DNA of 29,363 nt from JBBTWV01 sp038062615 (GTDB lineage: Bacteria; Patescibacteriota; Gracilibacteria; UBA1369; UM-FILTER-53-11), in NCBI GenBank assembly GCA_038062615.1, contig JBBTWV010000037.1:1-29363 (forward strand), given 5' to 3'. The notes beneath the pieces were generated by a model. It worked only from the letters and a program-made list of their open reading frames with translations, made no database searches and was not told where the DNA came from. This document shows, piece after piece, positions 7,150 through 13,600 of the stretch (positions are counted from its first letter, which is position 1; every line of letters starts with the position of its first letter). The translations under genes were made by a program, and so were the position numbers.

Positions 7150-7578
7150 CTACCACGGCTTCCACCACTTCTTCTTCGGCGCCTCGATCATTTTTATGTG
7201 GCTTTCCAGTGAAAATATTCGGTCCTGGAATGTTTTGATAAGTTGAAAGAAATTTTCTTTGTCCCGTTGGTTCTGTTCAATGAGCTGCTGCATAGTCATC
7301 CCAAACCTTTCTAGCTCAGCCTTGAATACCTCTTGAAAATGAGCATCCAGAGGTCGGTGTTCGCGAGATGTTTCTTGTATAGTCGCCTCGGCTTGATGAA
7401 TCGGATGAGTAGCCTGATCCATGAAGCCCAAAAGCGATTCTTTAATAATCAAATAATTGAATCCCTGAGGCGTTTTTTGGCGCTTTACCGATATTTTTTT
7501 TTGCTTAATCATCCGACGAATAGTCTGGATGGACTTGCCCGAAACATCGGCTGCTTCATGGATTGTGATAAGTTGCAT
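7150..7578 (-). CDS. Helix-turn-helix DNA-binding protein with C-terminal coiled coil
   Basis: 142 residues. The first ~50 form a MerR/excisionase-type winged helix: ITIHEAADVSGKSIQTIRRM (helix-turn-helix) then IKQKKISVKRQ and NYLIIKESLLGFM (wing and following strand). Residues ~75-130 are strongly helical and charged (LERFGMTMQQLIEQNQRDKE, then FFQLIKTFQDRIFSLESHIKM), a probable coiled coil. The protein ends in the unusual basic aromatic tail PKKKWWKPW, which could touch membrane or nucleic acid. It is the first gene of the five-gene minus-strand operon and may autoregulate it; that is inference. The ATG at 7578 has no clear Shine-Dalgarno. Confidence 0.75.
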   Translation of the reverse strand: MQLITIHEAADVSGKSIQTIRRMIKQKKISVKRQKTPQGFNYLIIKESLLGFMDQATHPIHQAEATIQETSREHRPLDAHFQEVFKAELERFGMTMQQLIEQNQRDKENFFQLIKTFQDRIFSLESHIKMIEAPKKKWWKPW

Positions 7579-7687
7579 GATTCATGAATAATCAAATCGA
7601 GTTAATTAGACAAGCGATAAGTCAAAAAATATCTGGCGCGGATACACAAATATGTTTTGTTAAACTCCCGTGTTTTTGCAAGATAAT

Positions 7688-7717
7688 TTGATTTTGTTTT
7701 GGGTTATCTGTTAAATA
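7688..7717 (+). promoter_or_regulatory. Promoter of tRNA-Lys
   Basis: TTGATT (7688-7693), 18-nt spacer, TAAATA (7712-7717) preceded by TGT (extended -10). The predicted start at about 7724 is 12 nt before the mature tRNA 5' end. The rest of 7579-7735 is AT-rich and shows no gene. Confidence 0.5.
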
Positions 7718-7735
7718 ATAGCGCGTTCGATGTTT

Positions 7736-7811
7736 GGGTCGGTAGCTCAGTTGGTAGAGCAACAGCCTTTTAAGCTGATGGTCGCGGGTTCGATCCCCGC
7801 CCGACCCACCA
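7736..7811 (+). tRNA. tRNA-Lys (anticodon UUU)
   Basis: Acceptor GGGTCGG/CCGACCC perfect, D arm GCTC/GAGC, anticodon stem ACAGC/GCTGA with loop CTTTTAA (TTT), T arm GCGGG-TTCGATC-CCCGC, discriminator A, encoded CCA at 7809-7811. The palindromic element B copy 1 begins 7 nt after the CCA. Confidence 0.96.
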
Positions 7812-7818
7812 GAACACA

Positions 7819-7945
7819 AGCGAATCCTAAAATAATCCGTGAGCGCTCCCTGTCATGTCATGCTAAGGCTAGATGCCGCATCAAGCGGATGCGGCGAAGC
7901 GAACGGTTTATTTTAGCGATGAGCGCAGTGTTCCTATGCAAAAAA
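7819..7945 (+). repeat. tRNA-trailing palindromic element family B, copy 1
   Basis: Begins AGCGAATCC, 7 nt after tRNA-Lys. Core 7865-7903 (39 nt) is identical to copy 2 and contains the hairpin GCCGCATC-AAGCG-GATGCGGC. Outer arms CTAAAATAATCCGT (7827-7840) and ACGGTTTATTTTAG (7903-7916) pair with one mismatch. It also shares GAGCGCTC and CATGTCATGC before the core and GATGAGCG...TTCCTA after it. Positions 7921-7953 add GAGCGCA/TGCGCTC, and 7969-7989 another small hairpin. No gene lies between 7812 and 8016. Confidence 0.85.
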
Positions 7946-8016
7946 GTGCGCTCGCAAAAAGGAAGAATTTATTTATACAGCGTAAATAACCGTAGCCATT
8001 TGAAAAAAGCTTTGTC

Positions 8017-8592
8017 TTACGCAACTTCTTCCCTTTTATTAAACAAACTGGCTACCAAAAAACAAACGGCAGGCAGCGCAAACCAAAAATTATAATTATC
8101 AATCATCATCTTCACCATTTCTGACTCGTTGTACGCTGCGGCAAGGGTGTTATTGACCATGCTCACGTTGCCACCTACGAATGAAGCCCCAGACACGTAT
8201 ACCAGCAGCGTGCTCACCACGAGCCCTGCACTGAGAAAGCCAAAAATAAGATTCATAATAACTCCAATGGTTCCGCCTCTCCTCAGGCTCCCGTGAATTT
8301 CAAATCCGCCTTTCATAGAAATAATCACAATAGCCGTTATAAAAACCACAATTTTTACCAAGATCATCGTTTTGTCCTCGCTGCCGATGCCAAAAAACTT
8401 CAAAAATTGCACCATTTGTTGTGAAGAAAGCACGTACTGTTTAAACAAATTACCAATGCCATCAGCCGTTAAAATCGCGATGTAGCTGCCAATAATTACC
8501 TTCAGAGTGCTGGATTTTCCAATAATAAAACTATAGGCGATAATAACCGCAAAGACGACGATCACGAATAAGTCCCAAGATAATTTCAGCAT
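8017..8592 (-). CDS. CvpA-like integral membrane protein
   Basis: 191 residues with about five hydrophobic helices: residues ~7-27, ~29-48, a longer segment around ILVKIVVFITAIVIISM, GTIGVIMNLIFGFLSAGLVV, and NFWFALPAVCFLVASLF near the C terminus. The Gly-rich third part (RRGGTIGVIMNLIFGFLSAG) resembles the CvpA (colicin V production) family fold, whose biochemical role is unknown. The C terminus KREEVA is charged and probably cytoplasmic. It follows dnaJ by 57 nt on the same strand but has its own likely promoter (8612-8640). The CvpA assignment is tentative; that it is a multi-span membrane protein is clear. Confidence 0.65.
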   Translation of the reverse strand: MLKLSWDLFVIVVFAVIIAYSFIIGKSSTLKVIIGSYIAILTADGIGNLFKQYVLSSQQMVQFLKFFGIGSEDKTMILVKIVVFITAIVIISMKGGFEIHGSLRRGGTIGVIMNLIFGFLSAGLVVSTLLVYVSGASFVGGNVSMVNNTLAAAYNESEMVKMMIDNYNFWFALPAVCFLVASLFNKREEVA

Positions 8593-8611
8593 AAATGATT
8601 TATTGGAATTT

Positions 8612-8640
8612 ATCTTACCCTCATCTTTTTAACAGAGCAA
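8612..8640 (-). promoter_or_regulatory. Likely promoter of the CvpA-like gene
   Basis: Minus-strand TTGCTC (8640-8635), 17-nt spacer, TAAGAT (8617-8612), giving a leader of about 12-14 nt before the ATG at 8592. No Shine-Dalgarno follows. Confidence 0.35.
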
Positions 8641-8649
8641 CTGATTGCC

Positions 8650-9780
8650 TTATTCGCCCATCATCCGTTTTATAAATCCTTTTTCTTCTTCTTTTACTTC
8701 GATGTGTGCTTCTTTAGCTAATTCTTTGTATAGTTCTTGTTCTCGCTTCGTAAGTTTTTCCGGGATTTGAATATCAACGGTAACATAATGATCGCCGCGC
8801 GATTCCCCTCTCAACTTCTGAACGCCATAATTTTTTAGTCTAAATATTTTTCCCGATTCGGTTCCGCCGGGAATCTTCATGGCTACTCGCCCATGAATAG
8901 TCTCTATGTTTGCAGTATCGCCAAGAACGGCTTGTACAAGATGTATTTTCTGGGTTGAGTAGACGTCCGATCCTTTGCGCTCAAAAAGTTTATGAGGACT
9001 CACTTGGACCTGCACATACAAATCTCCAACCTCTCCTCCCCTCGCCCCTTGATGGCCTTTTCCGGTTATACGGATTGATGACCCGTCCTGTATACCCGCC
9101 GGTACCTTAACTCTTAATTTTTCGCTTATTCGCTGCCTCCCCGCCCCATGGCATATCGGGCATTTTTTTTCGGGTACTCGCCCATTGCCTGTGCATTCAT
9201 CGCACACTCGACGGGTAGTCACCTGCCCCAAGATGGTGGCTCGCACACTGCGAATTTCTCCAGCTCCCTTGCAGGTGGAGCAGGTAATAATGGCTGCGCC
9301 TGGAGCTCCTCCGGTCCCCTTGCAGGCTGTACATTCGCCTATTCTTGAGATTTGAATCTCTTTTTCGGTTCCAAATGCGGCTTCTTCAAAACCAATGAGA
9401 ATCCTTATGGCTTGGTCTTCTCCTGCGGCTGGTTCTGGAGTCCGATTGCTTCTTCCTCCTGTAAAAAAAGTCTCAAATATATCGGCAAAATTTTCTCCAA
9501 ATCCCCCCATGCTCCCAAAATCAAAACCACCTGGGGACCCATGCCCCTGGTTGCTTCCGGTAAAGGCGTTTTCCCCATACTGATCATAACTTTGGCGTTT
9601 TTGTTTATCCGAAAGTATCTCATATGCGGTATTGACCTCTTTGAATTTATCTTCCGCTCCTTTTCCATCTTTGTTCCTGTCCGGGTGATACTTTTGGGCG
9701 AGTTTCCGGTAGGCACGTTTAATCTCATCTTCGCTGGCTGTTTTACTGATTCCTAAAATTTCGTAGAGATCCTTTGGCAT
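8650..9780 (-). CDS. dnaJ: Chaperone DnaJ (Hsp40, type I)
   Basis: Co-chaperone that delivers unfolded proteins to DnaK and stimulates its ATPase through the J domain. Starting at the ATG at 9780 the protein has 376 residues: J domain 1-70 with HPD at residues 32-34 (KYHPDRNKDG), a Gly/Phe-rich linker (PGGFDFGSMGGFGENF), a zinc domain with four CxxCxGxG repeats (CTACKGTG, CSTCKGAG, CDECTGNG, CPICHGAG), and a C-terminal substrate-binding domain ending in KGFIKRMMGE. A longer frame to 9840 would add 20 residues translated from repeat B copy 2; I reject it because MPKDLYEILG is the normal family start. The gene lies downstream of tRNA-Glu and the B element. No dnaK or grpE is in the window. Confidence 0.96.
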   Translation of the reverse strand: MPKDLYEILGISKTASEDEIKRAYRKLAQKYHPDRNKDGKGAEDKFKEVNTAYEILSDKQKRQSYDQYGENAFTGSNQGHGSPGGFDFGSMGGFGENFADIFETFFTGGRSNRTPEPAAGEDQAIRILIGFEEAAFGTEKEIQISRIGECTACKGTGGAPGAAIITCSTCKGAGEIRSVRATILGQVTTRRVCDECTGNGRVPEKKCPICHGAGRQRISEKLRVKVPAGIQDGSSIRITGKGHQGARGGEVGDLYVQVQVSPHKLFERKGSDVYSTQKIHLVQAVLGDTANIETIHGRVAMKIPGGTESGKIFRLKNYGVQKLRGESRGDHYVTVDIQIPEKLTKREQELYKELAKEAHIEVKEEEKGFIKRMMGE

Positions 9781-9784
9781 ACGC

Positions 9785-9910
9785 TTATTTGTTAGGAAAA
9801 CTTCGCTCATCTCTGATGCAATCCATTCGCTTCGCCGCATCCGCTTGATGCGGCATCTAGCCTTGGCATGACATGTCCGTGAGCGCTCATGGTTTGCATC
9901 AGGATTCGCT
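9785..9910 (-). repeat. tRNA-trailing palindromic element family B, copy 2
   Basis: Inverted relative to copy 1. Starts AGCGAATCC on the minus strand, 9 nt after the CCA of tRNA-Glu. The core at 9864-9826 is identical to copy 1 over 39 nt. Outer arms CTGATGCAAACCAT (9902-9889) and ATGGATTGCATCAG (9826-9813) pair with one mismatch although their sequence differs from copy 1 arms. It ends just before the dnaJ start. Confidence 0.85.
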
Positions 9911-9919
9911 CGTTTTCTA

Positions 9920-9996
9920 TGGTACCGCGTATGGGATTTGAACCCATGATTTCCTCCGTGAGAGGGAGGCGTCCTAGGCCACTAGACGAACGCGGC
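9920..9996 (-). tRNA. tRNA-Glu (anticodon CUC)
   Basis: Minus strand: acceptor GCCGCGT/ACGCGGT (one G-U at the first pair), D arm around GTCTAGTGGCCTAGGAC, anticodon stem CCTCC/GGAGG with loop CTCTCAC (CTC), T arm ATGGG-TTCAAAT-CCCAT, discriminator A and encoded CCA (9922-9920). Followed after 9 nt by element B copy 2, then dnaJ. Confidence 0.94.
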
Positions 9997-10238
9997 TTAC
10001 TGCACACCGAGTCTGTAAATGCCCGCACAGTATATAGTAGGGGCCTGCTTTTTTTCTAATTATAATATTATATAATGATTATAATATTTTGTCATCTTGA
10101 TTTTAGAAACAAATAGTAGCGATTCCAGTTACAAATGGCGACTAGTTTATACTGGCAAAATGGCGTGTTTAACCTGTACCCGTGGAGAAGATCGGACTGC
10201 CAGCTTCCTCATGGTAAGGGCTAACCATATTGTATCGG

Positions 10239-10267
10239 TTGACTTCATTTAATTCCTTTGGTAGATT
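10239..10267 (+). promoter_or_regulatory. Promoter upstream of the S-layer gene (long leader)
   Basis: TTGACT (10239-10244), 17-nt spacer, TAGATT (10262-10267) preceded by TGG. This is the best -35/-10 pair in the region. Transcription from here would give a leader of about 370 nt containing repeat A copy 3 and the hairpins at 10492-10601. Confidence 0.45.
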
Positions 10268-10429
10268 TTCCCCTGAAAATTATGCAGAAAGACCAGATTT
10301 CCTGATGTGTAAGAAGTTTCTGACGCTTGGAGTGCCTCACCGCCTCAGGCGTTTCTGTAATGAATGTTGTTCTTTAAAAACTCGCAAGTACATCTCTTAC
10401 TTTCCTTACCTTCCTTTTTTATTCTCTTC

Positions 10430-10480
10430 AGGCCGAGCCTCAGCGAGGCTAAGCAAATAGTGCGCCTGAAGGGCGCAACC
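10430..10480 (+). repeat. Palindromic element family A, copy 3 (non-coding)
   Basis: 51 nt: AGGCCGAGCCTCAGC, GAGGCTAAGC, then GCGCCT-GAA-GGGCGC and AACC. The two hairpins are AGCCTC-AGC-GAGGCT and GCGCCT/GGGCGC. Same length as the copy in pgeF, but lying in the S-layer gene leader. Confidence 0.88.
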
Positions 10481-10491
10481 TTTTACATTCG

Positions 10492-10601
10492 TCCCGAACT
10501 TCTGTGCTGGATGAGGTCGACGTCAAACAGGAATCGGGAATCTCCGCTGGACAGCGGATCGCCTTTCCGGAGGCGCCTGTGCTAAGCAGGTACGACCGGA
10601 A
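10492..10601 (+). promoter_or_regulatory. Three-hairpin structured leader element before the S-layer gene
   Basis: Hairpin 1 (10492-10539): TCCCGA/TCGGGA outer stem, TTCTG/CAGGA inner stem. Hairpin 2 (10543-10558): TCCGCT-GGAC-AGCGGA. Hairpin 3 (10565-10601): TTCCGG/CCGGAA and CCTG/CAGG separated by a symmetric 5x5 internal loop (AGGCG/TACGA). It does not match any riboswitch or ribozyme I know. Could be an mRNA-stabilising leader or a regulatory RNA. Confidence 0.4.
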
Positions 10602-10644
10602 CCCTTTTAATACACTTATAATTATTTTTTAATAACTTCATTCT

Positions 10645-13600
10645 ATGAATACGCGAAGTTTTCTGAGAATTCGGAAGTGGATCTCGATCCTCTCCATTCT
10701 CTCAATCCTTTCAAGTGTCCTCGCAGTCCCAACGGCAAGTGCCGCTGCTGCCGATGATTACGTGAAAGCTTTCCCGGATTGGGCTACAGAAGCCACCCAA
10801 ACTCTCGTTGATGGAGGCTTCCGCGATACCAAACTCAAACCAGATGCTAACGGTAATGTTACTCGAGCCGCCGCATGTTATATGTTCGTCAAAATGTTCG
10901 GTGAAGATTCTGGTGTTGATCCAGCTGACATCGAAAATCCTTTCAGCGATGTACCAGACACGGAATGGTACGCTGACTCCGCCAAACTCTGCGCAAGCTT
11001 TGGTTGGATGGTTGGTAAAACCGATGACGAAGGCCAATACTTCATGGGAAACAAGCCATTCCTTCGTGAGGAATTCGGTACTGTTCTCTGGTCTATGGCT
11101 GGCAAACCAGACGTAGACGAATCTGTTCTTGATGACTTACCAGATGCTTCCTCGTTCTCTGAATGGGCTCTTAAAGGTAATGCCTTTGCCAAAGAACAAG
11201 GCCTTTTGCACGGTGGTGCCAAAGCAGATACTCAGGTTCCTGTCTCCAATGCGATGATGAATCTCATCGCCGTGAACTTCAACACTGCTGTATCCGAAGG
11301 AAATGTTGAACTTTCCTACGAACCAGTTGAGGAAGTAGGCGAGGAAGAGGAAGAGGAAGAAGAAACTCCTCCAGGTGAGGAAGAAGAAACTCCTCCAGGT
11401 GAGGAAGAAGAAACTCCTCCAGCTCCTCAAGCAGGTGCTCTTACGGTTGCTCTTGCAACAAGCACTCCAGCTTCCAAAACAATGAATCCAGGTGCCAATG
11501 GTGTTCCTCTGGCTTCCTTTACTTTCAGCGTGGGCGCAGATGAGGCTGTCTTGAGTGGTGTTGCTTTCCACCGTGTTGGTGGAGGTGCTCCAGCTGACTT
11601 TAGCGCGGTTACCCTTTACCAGGGCGAGACGCGCCTTAAAGCAGGCAAGACGATTTCTACAGACACCAATTTGGCTGAGTTTGCCGGTTTGAATCTCAAG
11701 ATAACTCCAACTGCTCCAGTAACTTTGACACTCAAGGGTGACCTCATCACAACAGCTGCGGCCGCAAGTCCTCATGCTTTTGAGATTACCGGCACTTCTG
11801 CTGTAACAACAACAGCTGGCTCAGTAGTGGGTCTTCCAGTGGTTGGTAACACTATGACGATTGGAGGTGCCATCGTCGGCGCTGTTACAATTGCTCCAGT
11901 AAACACACTTTCTAAGCCAACACTTGGTGCTAAGGCTGTTGAAGTAAGCAACGTTAAGCTCACGGCTGGTGCCAACGATATCAGCTTCCGCCGTCTTTCT
12001 TTGACGCACGGAGGTACGATTTCCAGGTCCAACCTCGTGAACTTCAAACTCACGGACAACATTGATTCCACAAAGTTCCTCGCTTCTGCAGAGGCTCTTT
12101 CTGGTGATCTCCTTGTCTTTAACCTCACAACTCCATACACGGTTCCAAAGAACAACAACCGAAGCTTCCGCGTTTGGGCTGATGTTACCGGTGGTAAGAC
12201 AGCTGACACGTTGGACTTCTATTTGGACGAAACTTCTGACTTGGACTCCATTGATACAACAGTTGGATATGGTGCTCGTGTAACAAACACTATGACAAAG
12301 GCTCTCGTGACCGACACTACCTTCCAAGGTGGAAAGATCACTTTGGCTGATAATGGTCCAGTTGCCCAAAACGTTGCGTCTAACCAGACCAACGTCCACT
12401 TGTTTGACTTTGCCCTCACTTCAGACAGAAACGTCACGGTGAAGGACTACTACTTGTGGTTAGAACAAACAGCATTTGACAATGCGGGCCCGGCCACTGG
12501 CACTGCAAAGGCTGGTGATAACAGCACTACTACCAGTGTCGCAAACGTTCCTGGTGATCTTGACGTCGGTAACATCTCCCCGGCTGGTGTTATTACCTTC
12601 CAGACAGATACCATTGATGATGGCCAAGCTACTGGAGACCTCGCCGTAGGTGATGTTATCAAATTTGTCATCCCTACAGTAACTGCCGGTACTGCAGGTA
12701 CATACTATGGGAAAATACTCACGGTCGGCGCAAATTCCAGCGCGAATAACAGTACAGCTACTCTTATTTATCCAACTTCTGTTACTGCTGCGTCTGCACC
12801 TACATGGGTAGACGGTGGTTCTACACTCACAACAGCCGGTACAAACGATTTCGAAGAAGTATTTGATATCTACCTTGCTACTCGCGTAAAGAATCTCAAG
12901 CTCATCAACACGGATACACAAGGTACTATAGCTTCTGTAACAAATTCCACGTATCTCAACGTCTTCTCTGATGATTTTGACGTCATGTCTGGCAAGACGC
13001 TTAATCTCGCTTTCCTTGCTGATCTTGATTCCACACTCCCTGCCAATAACGCATTCAAGGGTGGTGTTGACTTCGCAGAAAGCAACTTCATCAAAGACCC
13101 AGATGCTAATGAGTTCATTGCTACTTCCGACGTCGTTGGTGGTAACACCTTCGGTAAGTCTATGACGGCGGTTGCGGCTTCTCTCACGGTATCTCGTGCT
13201 TCTACGCCAGTATCCGAAACCCATGTAAAAGGCCAAACAGGAGTGAACCTCCTTGGTCTCTCTATGAAGGCCGGTGATGGTGGAGATGTAAGAATTTCTA
13301 AAGTTGTCGTTCGCCTTGTTGCTGACGACGACAGTACATTCGACAATACTGGCTATGGTGATCTTGCTGCCAACACGGTTGTTGATTCAGCTGAACTCTA
13401 CCGAGTGAATGCGGACAACACGGAGACAAAGGTTGGTACGACAGCCGGTTTGAGCCTCGTTGGCACAATTGGTGCCGCTGCTGGTTACTACAAGGCTGAA
13501 TTTGCCAGCTTGAACTATAACCTTGCTAAGTCCGTTTCTGAAAAATGGTTAGTAAAGGTCAAGCTCAAGAACACAGTATCTTCAACAAATTATGTATCCG

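Larger units (their letters stand above)
9997..10644. other. 648-bp gene-free region: tRNA-Glu upstream zone and long S-layer gene leader
   Basis: No convincing gene on either strand; the short frames at 10230-10460 and 10364-10585 run through repeat A. 10045-10100 is extremely AT-rich with several TATAAT-like boxes. 10180-10214 can form a long hairpin (CCGTGGAGAAG with CTTCCTCATGG). A promoter lies at 10239-10267, repeat A copy 3 at 10430-10480, and three successive hairpins at 10492-10601. A TATAAT is at 10617-10622, so a second, short-leader transcript of the S-layer gene is possible. Confidence 0.6.

Noticed and set aside
7622..7819. 65-residue minus-strand frame with GGDRTRDHQLKRLLLYQLSYRP
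   Set aside because: This is the well-known spurious translation of the antisense strand of a tRNA gene (here tRNA-Lys); the matching sense frame at 7730-8095 (SVAQLVEQQPFKLMVAGSIP) is rejected for the same reason.
9781..9840. N-terminal extension of DnaJ
   Set aside because: The 20 extra residues are translated from element B copy 2, and DnaJ proteins start at the MPKDLYEILG-type J domain.
9807..10028. 73-residue minus-strand frame with SSGLGRLPLTEEIMGSNPIR
   Set aside because: Runs through tRNA-Glu and element B copy 2; tRNA-derived chance frame.
10520..10545. Hammerhead ribozyme core (CTGGATGAG ... AAAC)
   Set aside because: The conserved CUGAUGA has an extra G, and the closing GAAA and cleavage triplet are not in place.
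10230..10585. Two short plus-strand frames (76 and 73 residues) in the S-layer leader
   Set aside because: They read through repeat A copy 3 and hairpins, and show no domain or membrane pattern beyond the repeat peptide.
11353..11424. CRISPR-like regular repeat
   Set aside because: The 24-bp units are directly adjacent, have no spacers and encode a protein linker.
12460..13236. Long minus-strand frames inside the S-layer gene
   Set aside because: Shadow frames caused by the regular codon use of the S-layer gene; Cys/Arg-rich low-quality sequence.
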